Positions 1 through 9,338 of a DNA stretch of 64,000 nt are shown piece after piece (the stretch's first letter is position 1; every line of letters begins with the position of its first letter). Made by a program: the position numbers and the translations under genes. The notes below the pieces were generated by a model that saw only the letters and a program-made list of their open reading frames with translations, was not told where the DNA came from and ran no database searches. This DNA comes from Flavobacterium antarcticum DSM 19726. Its GTDB lineage: Bacteria > Bacteroidota > Bacteroidia > Flavobacteriales > Flavobacteriaceae. The stretch is taken from positions 186,001 to 250,000 of the forward strand of contig NZ_ATTM01000005.1 in NCBI RefSeq assembly GCF_000419685.1. The letters run 5' to 3'.

Positions 1-130
1 AGGGCGTAGAATCAAAAGCTGTTTGACCACAGGGAGTTCTTTTGATTTAGTCCTTGAAGGTGTGCAGGTCGACGAATAGTCCTAGGCTTGACTTTTTTGT
101 TACTTTTTGTGTCAAGACAAAAAGTAAAGA
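1..130 (+). repeat. Copy 1 (left-truncated) of the long spacer repeat
   Basis: This is the right part of a repeat found more completely at 2672-2886 and 25597-25812, in the same orientation. Shared words include AGGGCGTAGAATCAAAAGC, CAGGGAGTTCTTTTGATTTA and AGGTCGACGAATA. It ends in an inverted repeat (TTACTTTTTGT, six-base loop, ACAAAAAGTAA). The left part of the element lies outside the window. Confidence 0.8.
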
Positions 131-291
131 TTAGCTGAAGAAAAACGTATAGCAGGTGTAAAGTTTCAAACAATCATAAATTAACAACCACTATCATGCT
201 CATCAACGTTGCTCAAACCTACAACTACTCAAAATCTCCTCCGGAAGACAACAATCCAAAACTGTCAACCGACAACTGTGAACTTCCTTCA

Positions 292-446
292 CGCTGACGA
301 ATCCCGAGGCTTCGGGAAGGATCCCTGCGTTCGTGCGGCCTCTTGTCGAAAAATCCTATTTTTATAAAAAAAATACCAATCCTCACGCAGAGATCCCTCG
401 TACCTCGGGATGACAAATGTTGGGTTGTTACTCGGTTTGTTGCTCA
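292..446. repeat. Long imperfect inverted-repeat element
   Basis: The left arm (GACGAATCCCGAGG, then GGATCCCTGCG) is roughly complementary to the right arm (CGCAGAGATCCC, then CCTCGGGATGAC), so the region can fold into a long hairpin. A sister copy is at 26261-26430, and right arms alone occur near 25933-26022. It looks like a non-autonomous palindromic repeat. No coding function is seen. Confidence 0.7.
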
Positions 447-677
447 AAACCTTAAACCTTAAACCTGGAACATTTCGCATAATATTGCTCAAACCTACAA
501 CGTACAACCCACAACCTACAACAATCGAAAATCTCCTCCGGAAGACAACCATCCAAAACTGTCAACCGACAACTGTGAACTGACCACTATCAACTTCCTT
601 TCACAAAAAATACCTCCCCGTTCAAAAGGTATTAACGAAGTTTTAAAAAAAGAAAGGGTGGAATATGAATATAATAA

Positions 678-685
678 TATCTTTG
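678..685 (+). promoter_or_regulatory. Possible -7 box for ugd
   Basis: TATCTTTG fits the Bacteroidetes -7 consensus TAnnTTTG and lies 48 bases before the ugd start. No TTG is seen at the expected -33 position, so the call is weak. Confidence 0.35.
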
Positions 686-733
686 CAAAATGGTAAGCGT
701 TTATAGTGCTTCCGAAAACAAGAAGAAAAAAGT

Positions 734-2131
734 ATGAATATAAAATCAATTTGTTGCATTGGAGCGGGTTACGTAGGTGGGCCAACGATGGCGATTATCG
801 CTGCAAAATGTCCCCACATAAAAGTAACCGTAGTCGATTTAAACGAGGCACGCATCGCCGCTTGGAACGATGCAGATGTTACTAAAATTCCCATTTACGA
901 ACCCGGTTTGAGCGACATCGTTGCCGAAGCACGCGGACGCAATCTCTTTTTCTCCACGAACGTAGACCAGGCAATTGATGAAGCAGATATGATTTTCATA
1001 TCTGTAAATACACCTACCAAGACTTACGGAATAGGAAAAGGAATGGCGGCCGATTTGAAGTACATCGAATTGTGTGCACGACAAATTGCCTCCGTGTCAA
1101 AGACAGACAAGATCGTAGTGGAAAAATCAACTCTGCCTGTAAGAACGGCAGAAGCGATTAAAAATATATTACAAAACACCGGAAATGGAGTGAAATTCCA
1201 AATCCTATCCAACCCCGAATTCCTTGCGGAAGGAACAGCTGTGACAGATTTACTGAATCCCGACCGCGTCCTAATCGGAGGAGATGGCGATGCAGAAGGA
1301 CAAGAAGCTGTAAATGCGCTAGAGGCAATTTACGCCAATTGGATCAGCAGAGACCGCATCTTGACAACCAACTTATGGAGTTCCGAGTTGTCAAAATTAA
1401 CTGCAAACGCATTTTTAGCACAAAGAGTATCGTCCATCAACGCGATGTCGGAACTCTGCGAAAAAACAGGAGCCGACGTCAATGAAGTCGCACGAGCCAT
1501 TGGAATGGACAGCCGAATAGGCCCAAAATTCTTAAAAGCATCAGTGGGTTTCGGAGGTTCATGCTTCCAAAAAGACATCTTGAATTTAGTGTATATTGCG
1601 AAATCGTATGCCCTTAATGAGGTGGCGGACTATTGGGAACAGGTCATCATCATGAACGACCACCAAAAGCGCCGTTTTGCCAACACCATTGTTTCCACAT
1701 TATACAACACCGTTTCAGGAAAGAAAATTGCATTCTTAGGCTGGGCCTTCAAAAAAGACACCAATGATACGCGTGAATCAGCTGCCATTTATGTAGCCGA
1801 TTACCTGCTGAACGAACAAGCACATGTAGCCGTATTCGACCCGCAAGTACAGGAGTTGCAAATGCAAAGCGACCTGAATTACCTTGCTACACGCTCCGAA
1901 AAAGAAAATGCAAGCGGAATTACAGTCCAGCAAGATCCTTACGAAGCCTGCAAAGACGCACATGCCATAGCCGTACTAACCGAATGGGACGAATTCAAGT
2001 CCTACGACTGGCACCGCATCTACGCCAACATGAAAAAACCCGCCTTCATTTTCGACGGTCGGAACTTATTAGACGGCAAAAAGATGGAACAAATCGGATT
2101 CGTGTTCCAAGCGATTGGGAAGGGAAAGTAG
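734..2131 (+). CDS. ugd: UDP-glucose 6-dehydrogenase
   Basis: Oxidises UDP-glucose to UDP-glucuronate with two NAD+, supplying acidic sugar for the surface polysaccharide. The 465-residue protein has an N-terminal Rossmann motif ([11 protein letters not shown], residues 8-18), the central dehydrogenase domain and the catalytic cysteine at residue 277 in [10 protein letters not shown], followed by the C-terminal UDP-binding domain with [14 protein letters not shown]. Length and the GYVGGPT wording match the animal/plant-like subgroup of Ugd rather than the shorter enterobacterial form. It stands alone between two repeat-filled spacers, and its codon use is less AT-rich than the block to its right and like that of the genes after 26,810. 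A second dehydrogenase at 5543 belongs to a different subfamily. Confidence 0.95.
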   Translation: MNIKSICCIGAGYVGGPTMAIIAAKCPHIKVTVVDLNEARIAAWNDADVTKIPIYEPGLSDIVAEARGRNLFFSTNVDQAIDEADMIFISVNTPTKTYGIGKGMAADLKYIELCARQIASVSKTDKIVVEKSTLPVRTAEAIKNILQNTGNGVKFQILSNPEFLAEGTAVTDLLNPDRVLIGGDGDAEGQEAVNALEAIYANWISRDRILTTNLWSSELSKLTANAFLAQRVSSINAMSELCEKTGADVNEVARAIGMDSRIGPKFLKASVGFGGSCFQKDILNLVYIAKSYALNEVADYWEQVIIMNDHQKRRFANTIVSTLYNTVSGKKIAFLGWAFKKDTNDTRESAAIYVADYLLNEQAHVAVFDPQVQELQMQSDLNYLATRSEKENASGITVQQDPYEACKDAHAIAVLTEWDEFKSYDWHRIYANMKKPAFIFDGRNLLDGKKMEQIGFVFQAIGKGK

Positions 2132-2305
2132 TGGTCAGTGTTCAGTTTTTAGTGTTCAGTTAGAAAAGGAGATAAGGATAGAAAGATAGAAGGACAGAAG
2201 GAAGTGATCAGTGTTCAGTTTTTAGCGGTCAATTAGAAAAGGATTGAAGGACACGAGAAAGTGATCAGTGTTCAGTTTTTAGTGATCAGTGAGGAAAGGA
2301 TAGAA
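2131..2305. repeat. Three degenerate copies of a GTGATCAGTGTTCAG unit
   Basis: GTGGTCAGTGTTCAGTTTTT or GTGATCAGTGTTCAGTTTTT starts near 2131, 2203 and 2261, each followed by AG-rich sequence. The same word reappears at 56764 and, inverted, near 56957, downstream of the lytic transglycosylase gene. Confidence 0.65.
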
Positions 2306-2461
2306 GGACACATAAGGATAGAAAGATAGAAGGGTTTGAATTTTCAATTTTGTAATTTGGAATTTGAATAGAGAGTTTGCAGTGTAAAGAAGCTTACTAT
2401 AATGTAAAAAGTAAAGCACGTTGCTCAAACTGCTAACCGCTAACTGACAACTGACAACTGC

Positions 2462-2537
2462 TCAAGTTCGGCAGGTCGACGAATAGCCTTGGGCGTGACT
2501 TTTTTGTTACTTTTTGTGTCAATACAAAAAGTAAAGA
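2462..2537 (+). repeat. Partial copy of the spacer repeat (3' end only)
   Basis: Has GCAGGTCGACGAATAG, then TGACTTTTTTGTTACTTTTT, and the closing stem ACAAAAAGTAA. It matches the last 75 bases of the fuller copies at 2672-2886 and 25597-25812. Confidence 0.75.
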
Positions 2538-2886
2538 TTTTGATAAAAAATTAGATTTTACAGTGTAAAGAATTGTAAAAACATAGAACATAGAACATAG
2601 AACAAAAAATAAGTTGCTCACCAAAGTTGCTCAAAACCGACAACCGACAACCGACAACCGACAACCGACAACCGTTAACAAAGAAAAGAGATGCTCTTCG
2701 GAACATGATTTTCCTTCGCCATTAGACTATGGCAGTCGGGCCCCTGCCCCCTGAAAAGGGCGTAGAATCAAAAGCTGTCTGACCGCAGGGAGTTCTTTTG
2801 ATTTAGCACTTGAAGGTCCGAAGGTCGACGAATAGTCTTGGGCGTGACTTTTTTGTTGCTTTTTGTGTCATTACAAAAAGTAAAGA
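2527..2886 (+). repeat. Left copy of a long direct repeat flanking the variable block
   Basis: About 360 bp that can be followed by eye, nearly base for base, in 25475-25812 in the same orientation. It runs from AAAGTAAAGATTTTGAT through TTTTACAGTGTAAAGAATTG, the ACATAGA run, GTTGCTCACCAAAGTTGCTC, the ACCGACA run, TTAACAAAGAAAAGAGATGC and GACTATGGCAGTCGGG to the closing hairpin ACAAAAAGTAAAG. The main length difference is the number of ACCGACA heptamers (five here, two on the right). Confidence 0.85.
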
Positions 2887-3013
2887 ACAGCAGAGATAAA
2901 TAGTTCGCAGTGTAAAGAAGCTTACTAGAACATAAAAAAAATAAAACACGTTGCTCACCAAAGTTGCTCAAAACCGACAATCGACAGCCGACAACCGATA
3001 ACAAAATAAAACT

Positions 3014-3439
3014 ATGAAAACAGGAATCACCTTTAGCGCCTTCGACCTCCTGCACGCCGGACACATCAAAATGTTGGAAGATGCAAAACGCCAATGCGAT
3101 TATTTAATCGTAGGTTTGCAAACGGATCCAACATTAGACCGACCTGAAAAAAATCGACCAACACAAACTGTGGTGGAACGCTACATTCAGTTGAAGGGAT
3201 GTCGATTCGTGGATGAAATTGTACCTTACGCTACTGAACAAGATTTGGAAGACATTTTGCGTTCATTTAAGATAGATGTCCGAATCATAGGTGACGAATA
3301 CAAGGAGAAAAACTTTACTGGACGCGACTATTGCGAGGAAAAAGGGATTACCTTTTATTACAACAGGCGGGATCACCGTTTTTCAAGCTCAAGTTTGAGA
3401 AGAGAAGTTGCAGATAAAGAATTAAAAAGAATCGGTTAA
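3014..3439 (+). CDS. TagD-like cytidylyltransferase family protein
   Basis: The 141-residue protein is a single nucleotidyltransferase domain of the class that includes glycerol-3-phosphate cytidylyltransferase. It starts with the fold's first strand and the HxGH nucleotide-binding motif (HAGH, residues 15-18) and carries a shortened C-terminal signature (RDHRFSSSSLRR, where the family usually has R-T-x-G-[IV]-S-[ST]-T). It probably activates a phosphorylated polyol or sugar for the polysaccharide. The substrate cannot be read from the sequence. It is the first gene of the variable block and ends three bases before the next gene. Confidence 0.75.
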   Translation: MKTGITFSAFDLLHAGHIKMLEDAKRQCDYLIVGLQTDPTLDRPEKNRPTQTVVERYIQLKGCRFVDEIVPYATEQDLEDILRSFKIDVRIIGDEYKEKNFTGRDYCEEKGITFYYNRRDHRFSSSSLRREVADKELKRIG

Positions 3440-3442
3440 ATT

Positions 3443-4462
3443 ATGCTAAGCAAAAAAATATTAGTAACTGGAGCGGCAGGATTTATCGGATACCACCTGT
3501 GTGAAAACTTAATTGCGGAAGGACATGAAGTAGTAGGACTTGACAACATAAACGATTATTATGATGTCAACCTTAAATATAGTCGTATAGCACAATTGGG
3601 TATTGAGAAAGAATCTATTTACGAAAACAACATCACCACTAGTCATCTGCACAAGTCTTTCCGATTTATTAAGTGTAATTTAGAGAATAAAAATGCAATA
3701 GGTGATTTATTTGAAAGCGAACAATTTGATATGGTTTGTAACCTTGCTGCTCAAGCGGGCGTGCGGTACAGCATCGAAAATCCTTCAGCGTACATCGAAA
3801 GTAATATTGTAGGCTTTCTGAATATTTTGGAAGCATGTCGTAATTATGACGTAAGAAAATTAGTGTATGCAAGTAGTTCTAGCGTTTATGGAAATAATAC
3901 CAAGATTCCGTTTTCTGTTGATGACAATGTGGATCATCCAATAAGCTTGTATGCTGCAACCAAAAAAAGCAATGAACTAATGGCACATACCTACAGTCAT
4001 TTGTTTGGTATTGAAACAATCGGTCTACGGTTTTTTACAGTTTATGGACCGTGGGGCCGACCAGATATGGCAATGTTTTTATTTACGGACGCCATTTTAA
4101 ATGAAAAACCAATTAAAGTATTTAACAACGGAAATTTATCACGTGACTTTACTTACATCGACGATATTGTAAAAGGTGTAAGTCAAGTACTAAATAGAAG
4201 TATTAAGGCCGATCTAGCTCGAATTTACAATATCGGCAACAGTCGTCCAGTTCAATTGCTTGACTTTATATCAGCCACTGAAAAAAGCACAGGAAAAACA
4301 GCAGAGAAGATTTACCTGCCAATGCAAGCAGGTGATGTGGAAAAAACGTGGGCCGATGTAAGTGCCTTGCAAAAGGATTACGGATATGAATCAGAAACAG
4401 ATGTAGAAAATGGTATTGCAAATTTTGTTAGTTGGTATAAGTGTTATTACGATATAACTTAG
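3443..4462 (+). CDS. UDP-glucuronate 4-epimerase-like sugar epimerase
   Basis: Extended short-chain dehydrogenase of 339 residues. The NAD-binding TGAAGFIG is at residues 9-16, and the catalytic Tyr170-xxx-Lys174 is in YAATK. The inserted stretch after DNINDYYDVNLK is typical of UDP-glucuronate 4-epimerases, which make UDP-galacturonate. The ugd gene at 734 would supply the substrate. UDP-glucose or UDP-GlcNAc epimerisation is the main alternative. The stop codon is three bases before the start chosen for the next gene. Confidence 0.8.
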   Translation: MLSKKILVTGAAGFIGYHLCENLIAEGHEVVGLDNINDYYDVNLKYSRIAQLGIEKESIYENNITTSHLHKSFRFIKCNLENKNAIGDLFESEQFDMVCNLAAQAGVRYSIENPSAYIESNIVGFLNILEACRNYDVRKLVYASSSSVYGNNTKIPFSVDDNVDHPISLYAATKKSNELMAHTYSHLFGIETIGLRFFTVYGPWGRPDMAMFLFTDAILNEKPIKVFNNGNLSRDFTYIDDIVKGVSQVLNRSIKADLARIYNIGNSRPVQLLDFISATEKSTGKTAEKIYLPMQAGDVEKTWADVSALQKDYGYESETDVENGIANFVSWYKCYYDIT

Positions 4463-4464
4463 AT

Positions 4465-5475
4465 ATGCAACAAATTCAAAATAAAGTAATTTTAATAACA
4501 GGTGGAGCTGGATTCATAGGTTCAAACTTATGTGACTATTTATTGCGGTACAACAATAAAGTGGTTTGCTTAGATAATTTTTCTACCGGAAGTAGAGCAA
4601 ATATCAAAGATTTACTTGCAAATCCTAATTTTACGTTGCTAGAGGGCGATATTCGTAATTTAGCCGACTGTCACAATGCTGCAAGAGGAGTAGATTACAT
4701 CTTACACCAAGCCGCATTAGGATCAATACCACGTTCAATCAATGATCCAATTACAACGAACGAAGTTAATGTTTCGGGATTTTTAAATATGTTGGTGGCC
4801 GCTCGCGATGCGAAGGTAAAGAAAATGGTGTACGCGGCTTCTTCATCGACCTATGGCGATTCGGAAAGTTTACCTAAAGAAGAAAACGTTATTGGAAAAC
4901 CATTGTCACCTTATGCGATTACAAAATACGTAAACGAATTATATGCGGATGTTTTTCATAAAACTTATGGTCTAAACACTATTGGACTGCGCTATTTTAA
5001 CGTATTCGGAAGAAATCAAAACCCAAACGGAGCGTATGCAGCTGCAATTCCTAAATTCGTGATGCAACTAATGAACCATCAAAGCCCGGTCGTTAACGGA
5101 GATGGAACAAACTCGCGGGACTTTACTTACATTGACAACGTGATTCAAATGAATGTGTTGGCCTTGCGTACTGAAGATCCAGCAGCTATGAATACCGTTT
5201 ACAATACTGCATTCGGCGACCGTACGACTTTAAATGATTTAATTACATCGTTAAAACGCTGTTTAACTATCTTTGATCCTAAAATAGCAAATGTGGAAGT
5301 TGTTTACGGTAATACATTAGTAGGTGACATACCTCATTCCTTGGCAAGCATTGAAAAAGCTAGGGAACGTTTAGGCTATAATCCACAATATTCATTGCAA
5401 GAAGGCTTGAAGGATGCAGTAAAATGGTATTGGGACAATTTAGAGATTAGAACAGAGGAATCAATCAACAAATAG
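4465..5475 (+). CDS. UDP-N-acetylglucosamine 4-epimerase (WbpP/TviC-like)
   Basis: Interconverts UDP-GlcNAc and UDP-GalNAc, or their uronic acids. The 336-residue protein has the Rossmann motif TGGAGFIGS near the N-terminus and the catalytic Tyr150-xxx-Lys154 (YAITK). The stretch QAALGSIPRSINDP is the characteristic wording of the WbpP/TviC group. The ATG at 4465, two bases after the previous stop, is preferred to an upstream in-frame GTG at 4441 that would lie inside the preceding gene. Together with the TviB-like dehydrogenase at 5543 it forms the gene pair that gives UDP-GalNAcA in Vi-antigen and Pseudomonas O6 pathways. Confidence 0.85.
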   Translation: MQQIQNKVILITGGAGFIGSNLCDYLLRYNNKVVCLDNFSTGSRANIKDLLANPNFTLLEGDIRNLADCHNAARGVDYILHQAALGSIPRSINDPITTNEVNVSGFLNMLVAARDAKVKKMVYAASSSTYGDSESLPKEENVIGKPLSPYAITKYVNELYADVFHKTYGLNTIGLRYFNVFGRNQNPNGAYAAAIPKFVMQLMNHQSPVVNGDGTNSRDFTYIDNVIQMNVLALRTEDPAAMNTVYNTAFGDRTTLNDLITSLKRCLTIFDPKIANVEVVYGNTLVGDIPHSLASIEKARERLGYNPQYSLQEGLKDAVKWYWDNLEIRTEESINK

Positions 5476-5542
5476 TACTAACTAAAAACAAACTGGAAGT
5501 TTTTTTGAAAGTAGAATATTATAAAGAGAAGCATAAATTAGA

Positions 5543-6829
5543 ATGAAAAAAATTGCAGTAATTGGTCAGGGATATGTGGGCTTGCCTTTAGCATTGGAGT
5601 TTTCTAAGCATTTTCCTGTAATCGGTTTTGATTTGAATATCGATAGAGTTGCAGAATTAAATGACGGGAATGATCACACTTTAGAAGCAAACTTGGATCA
5701 ATTGAGAAAATCAATTTCAGTAGCAAATGAAACTAATTTCTATAATGGATACAAGGCTTCATCGGATATAACCGCGTTGAACTTTGCAAATGTTTTTATA
5801 GTTACGGTTCCAACTCCTATTGATGAATACAATGCTCCAGATTTAAATCCATTACGTACTGCGTCGGAAATGATTGGTAAGGTTTTAAAAGTAGGTGATA
5901 TTGTGATCTACGAATCCACTGTGTTTCCCGGTTGTACCGAAGAAATTTGTGTGCCAATTTTAGAGAAATTTTCTAAATTAAAATTTAATGAAGAGTTTTA
6001 TGTAGGCTATTCACCAGAACGGATCAATCCTGGAGATAAGGTAAATACTTTAACTACGATTATTAAAGTGACTTCGGGATCAACAGCTGAAATTGCAGAG
6101 GAAATAGATCAACTATATAAGAGAATTATAACAGCAGGAACGCACAAAGCTCCTTCAATCAAAGTGGCAGAAGCCTCTAAAGCGATTGAAAATGCACAAC
6201 GCGATGTAAATATTTCATTTGTAAATGAATTGGCATTAATATTTGACCGAGTAGGTATTGACACGCATGATGTTTTAGAAGCCGCGGGAACAAAATTTAA
6301 TTTTTTAAAATACAAACCAGGTTTAGTGGGGGGACACTGTATTTCAGTCGATCCATATTATTTAGCCCACAAAGCAAGTCAACTAGGATATCACCCAGAA
6401 GTTATCTTATCGGGCAGACGCGTAAATGATAGAATGGCTTCTTTTGTCGCATCAAAAACGGTGAAGTTGATGATAAAAAAAGAAATTCAAATTCACGGTG
6501 CAAATGCATTAATTTTAGGAGTGACGTTTAAAGAAAATTGTCCTGACTTTCGCAATACAAAAGTCATAGATATCTATAAAGAATTGGTGGAATATGGTGT
6601 TCATGTAGATATATACGACCCTTGGGTAAATAAAAAGGAGGTTTTTGAAGAGTATAACATTGAAATTATTGAGAAATTGATAATAAATAAGAGATATGAG
6701 GCCGTTATTGTTGCCGTAGCGCATAATGAATTTTTACAATTAGATTTGTCAAAAATTAAAACAGAAAAAGCTGTGGTTTTTGATACCAAGGCTTGTATGG
6801 ATAGAAATAACGTGGATAGCAGATTATAA
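5543..6829 (+). CDS. UDP-HexNAc 6-dehydrogenase, TviB/WbpA family
   Basis: NAD-dependent four-electron oxidation of a UDP-N-acetylhexosamine to its uronate. The 428-residue protein opens with the Rossmann motif VIGQGYVGLPLA, has the catalytic cysteine at residue 266 in GGHCISVDPYYL, and a C-terminal substrate-binding domain with GVTFKENCPDFRN. The GGHCIxVDPYYL wording marks the UDP-GlcNAc/ManNAc dehydrogenase group and separates it from ugd at 734. It lies between the 4-epimerase and rfbB, all on one strand, two bases before rfbB. UDP-GlcNAcA or UDP-GalNAcA is the likely product. Confidence 0.88.
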   Translation: MKKIAVIGQGYVGLPLALEFSKHFPVIGFDLNIDRVAELNDGNDHTLEANLDQLRKSISVANETNFYNGYKASSDITALNFANVFIVTVPTPIDEYNAPDLNPLRTASEMIGKVLKVGDIVIYESTVFPGCTEEICVPILEKFSKLKFNEEFYVGYSPERINPGDKVNTLTTIIKVTSGSTAEIAEEIDQLYKRIITAGTHKAPSIKVAEASKAIENAQRDVNISFVNELALIFDRVGIDTHDVLEAAGTKFNFLKYKPGLVGGHCISVDPYYLAHKASQLGYHPEVILSGRRVNDRMASFVASKTVKLMIKKEIQIHGANALILGVTFKENCPDFRNTKVIDIYKELVEYGVHVDIYDPWVNKKEVFEEYNIEIIEKLIINKRYEAVIVAVAHNEFLQLDLSKIKTEKAVVFDTKACMDRNNVDSRL

Positions 6830-6831
6830 TT

Positions 6832-7878
6832 ATGGATACAATTTTAATAACAGGAGGAGCAGGTTTCATTGGATCTCACGTGGTGCGTGAATTTGTAAAC
6901 AAGTATCCCGAAAAAAAAATTTTAAATTTAGATGCCTTAACGTATGCAGGTAATTTGGAAAATTTAAAAGATTTAGAAGCAACTGAAAATTATGAGTTTA
7001 TTAAAGCGGATATAACTGACGCACAAGCTATTTTTGATATTTTTGAAAAACACCAACCCATTGGAGTCATTCATCTTGCTGCAGAATCGCATGTGGATCG
7101 TTCCATTACAAACCCATTAGAGTTTGTAATGACGAATGTAATAGGAACCGTAAATTTATTAAATGCCGCGAAACATATTTGGAACGGTAATTTTGAAGGT
7201 AAAAGATTTCACCACGTCTCTACGGATGAGGTTTATGGTGCTTTAGGCGACACTGGTTTTTTTACCGAAGAAACAAGTTATGATCCACATTCGCCTTATT
7301 CAGCCTCTAAAGCTTCGTCGGATCACTTTGTAAGAGCGTACCACGACACTTACGGAATGCCGATTGTGTTGACCAACTGTTCAAATAACTACGGTCCCAA
7401 CCATTTTCCAGAAAAACTGATTCCACTTTGTATTCACAATATTTTAAATAATAAGCCGCTTCCGATTTACGGTAATGGAAAATATACGCGCGATTGGTTG
7501 TATGTAATTGACCATGCTAAAGCAATTGATTTGGTTTTTCACGAAGGAACTAATGGAGGATCATACAATGTTGGCGGTTTTAACGAATGGCAAAATATTG
7601 ATTTAGTTAAGGAATTGTGCGCGCAAATGGATGAGAAATTAAATCGTACAGCAGGAACTTCCGCAGCATTAATTACTTATGTTAAAGACCGACCCGGTCA
7701 TGATTTGAGATATGCAATTGATGCTACAAAAATCAATAAGGAATTAGGGTGGACGCCGTCAGTTACCTTTGAAGAAGGATTGTCAAAAACGATTGATTGG
7801 TTTTTAGAAAATAAGCAGTGGTTAGAAAATGTGACTTCTGGCGATTATCAACGCTATTATAGCCAACAGTATAAATAA
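6832..7878 (+). CDS. rfbB: dTDP-glucose 4,6-dehydratase
   Basis: Second step of dTDP-L-rhamnose synthesis, converting dTDP-glucose to dTDP-4-keto-6-deoxyglucose. The 348-residue protein has TGGAGFIGSHV at the N-terminus, the STDEVYG motif that carries the catalytic Asp-Glu pair, and YSASK with the catalytic Tyr and Lys. NCSNNYGPNHFPEKLIP is diagnostic for RmlB. It is followed eight bases later by rfbC, then rfbD and rfbA, a complete four-gene rhamnose set. Confidence 0.95.
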   Translation: MDTILITGGAGFIGSHVVREFVNKYPEKKILNLDALTYAGNLENLKDLEATENYEFIKADITDAQAIFDIFEKHQPIGVIHLAAESHVDRSITNPLEFVMTNVIGTVNLLNAAKHIWNGNFEGKRFHHVSTDEVYGALGDTGFFTEETSYDPHSPYSASKASSDHFVRAYHDTYGMPIVLTNCSNNYGPNHFPEKLIPLCIHNILNNKPLPIYGNGKYTRDWLYVIDHAKAIDLVFHEGTNGGSYNVGGFNEWQNIDLVKELCAQMDEKLNRTAGTSAALITYVKDRPGHDLRYAIDATKINKELGWTPSVTFEEGLSKTIDWFLENKQWLENVTSGDYQRYYSQQYK

Positions 7879-7885
7879 TTTAGGT

Positions 7886-8440
7886 ATGAATGTGATTGAA
7901 ACAAAATTAAAAGGATGTTTTATTCTAGAGCCCAAAGTATTTGCTGATGATCGAGGCTATTTTTTTGAATCCTATAATGAAGATAAATTAAGTGCAATTT
8001 TAGGGTATTCACCGAAGTTTGTTCAGGACAATCAATCTCGTTCTAGTTTTGGTGTAGTTCGTGGTTTGCATTTGCAGTCGGGAATACATGCACAAGCTAA
8101 ATTAGTTCGCGTTATTAAGGGTACTGTGCTTGATGTTGCGGTGGATGTTCGATTGAATTCGCCTACCTTTGGGCAGTGGATTGCAGTTGAACTTTCAGCA
8201 GAAAATCAAAAACAGCTCTTTATTCCTCGTGATTTTTTACACGGATTTTCTGTGTTGTCAGAGAACGCCACTTTTTTCTATAAGTGCGATAACGGATATA
8301 ATAAAGCATCAGAAAATGGGGTTCATCCACTCGATGCTACTTTAGGAATTGACTGGGGTATTGCTTCTACTCAAATCATTTTATCTGAAAAAGACCACGA
8401 AGCACAGAGTTTCAATGACTATAAATCTTCTTTGAAATGA
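7886..8440 (+). CDS. rfbC: dTDP-4-dehydrorhamnose 3,5-epimerase
   Basis: Third step of dTDP-L-rhamnose synthesis. The 184-residue cupin has the RmlC hallmarks: FFESYNEDK near residue 27, the catalytic histidine in VVRGLHLQ, LVRVIKGTVLDVAVDVR, and FIPRDFLHGFSVLSE. Length is normal for the family. The last four bases (ATGA) overlap the start of rfbD, which suggests translational coupling. Confidence 0.95.
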   Translation: MNVIETKLKGCFILEPKVFADDRGYFFESYNEDKLSAILGYSPKFVQDNQSRSSFGVVRGLHLQSGIHAQAKLVRVIKGTVLDVAVDVRLNSPTFGQWIAVELSAENQKQLFIPRDFLHGFSVLSENATFFYKCDNGYNKASENGVHPLDATLGIDWGIASTQIILSEKDHEAQSFNDYKSSLK

Positions 8441-9294
8441 AAAATGTATTAGTTACTGGTGGATCGGGACAATTGGGTTCTGCACTAAAGTCTGTACAAG
8501 AGCATTTTGAAGAGTTGCATTTCTCTTTTAAATCATCAAACGAACTTGATATCACAAGTCAAAGTGCGATTGAAAATCTATTAGACGAATACCACTATGA
8601 CATTATCGTTAATACAGCTGCCTATACGGCTGTAGATAAAGCAGAAAGTGATTTTGAAAATGCACAAAAAATAAATGCGACTGCTGTTAGGTATTTGGCA
8701 GAAGCTGCATTTAAAAGGGGAATTACGCTTATTCATATTTCTACGGATTATGTATTTGACGGCGTCGAGCCAAAAGCGCGTTTGGAAACTGATCCAACCA
8801 ATCCAATAGGAGTTTATGGACAGACGAAGCTTGAAGGAGAAGAATTTGCACTAAATGCTAATCCAAAAACGATCATCATTCGCACCGCGTGGGTATATTC
8901 TGAATTTGGATCTAATTTTTTAAAGACCATGCTGCGTTTATTTAATGAAAAGACGGAAATAAGCGTGATCAACGACCAAGTTGGATCACCAACAAATGCA
9001 ACTGATTTAGCAAAAGTGATTGGAGCAATTGCGAGTGCTGATCAACTGGTTTACGGAATTTTCAACTATTCAAACGAAGGGCAATGCTCTTGGTTTGAAT
9101 TTGCTACTAAAATAAAAGAATTAGTTCACTCCAGTATTGAGGTAAAACCGATTTCTTCAACTCAATATGTAACGGCAGCAAAAAGGCCTGCTTATAGTTT
9201 GTTAAATAAAGATAAAATAAAGAATACTTACGCAATAGCTATTCCTCATTGGACAAATAGTTTAGAAGAGGTTGTAGGGAATATGGTTAAGTAA
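8437..9294 (+). CDS. rfbD: dTDP-4-dehydrorhamnose reductase
   Basis: Final NADPH-dependent reduction to dTDP-L-rhamnose. The 285-residue short-chain dehydrogenase opens with [12 protein letters not shown] and has STDYVFDG and the catalytic Tyr-xxx-Lys in YGQTK. The C-terminal part has [11 protein letters not shown], where the family usually has RPxxSxLD. Its start overlaps the rfbC stop by four bases. The gap to the rfbA start is 44 bases. Confidence 0.95.
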   Translation: MKNVLVTGGSGQLGSALKSVQEHFEELHFSFKSSNELDITSQSAIENLLDEYHYDIIVNTAAYTAVDKAESDFENAQKINATAVRYLAEAAFKRGITLIHISTDYVFDGVEPKARLETDPTNPIGVYGQTKLEGEEFALNANPKTIIIRTAWVYSEFGSNFLKTMLRLFNEKTEISVINDQVGSPTNATDLAKVIGAIASADQLVYGIFNYSNEGQCSWFEFATKIKELVHSSIEVKPISSTQYVTAAKRPAYSLLNKDKIKNTYAIAIPHWTNSLEEVVGNMVK

Positions 9295-9338
9295 AACAGT
9301 ATTTGGTCACTCAAATCGGAATACATAAAAAAATTAAA

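Larger units (their letters stand above)
131..733. other. Gene-free spacer, filled with repeats
   Basis: No credible gene. The open frames here are translations of repeats that recur elsewhere in the window. It contains two copies of a 65-bp unit with the core CTCCTCCGGAAGACAAC (about 231-287 and 527-590), a hairpin element (292-446), and words built on AACCTACA, CCTTAAA and CAACTGT. The last 60 bases should hold the ugd promoter. Confidence 0.8.
2132..3013. other. Gene-free repeat spacer
   Basis: Contains the GTGATCAGTGTTCAG repeats, a partial long-repeat copy (2462-2537), heptamer runs ACATAGA (about 2580-2603) and ACCGACA (five units, about 2636-2672), and the left copy of the long direct repeat (2527-2886). 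No promoter matching TTG-N19-TAnnTTTG was found before the gene at 3014, and no coding sequence is credible. Confidence 0.8.

Noticed and set aside
225..785. Reverse-strand open frames of 63-89 residues
   Set aside because: They translate the repeat words (hairpin element, CTCCTCCGGAAGACAAC unit) that recur elsewhere without a conserved frame. No start context or domain.
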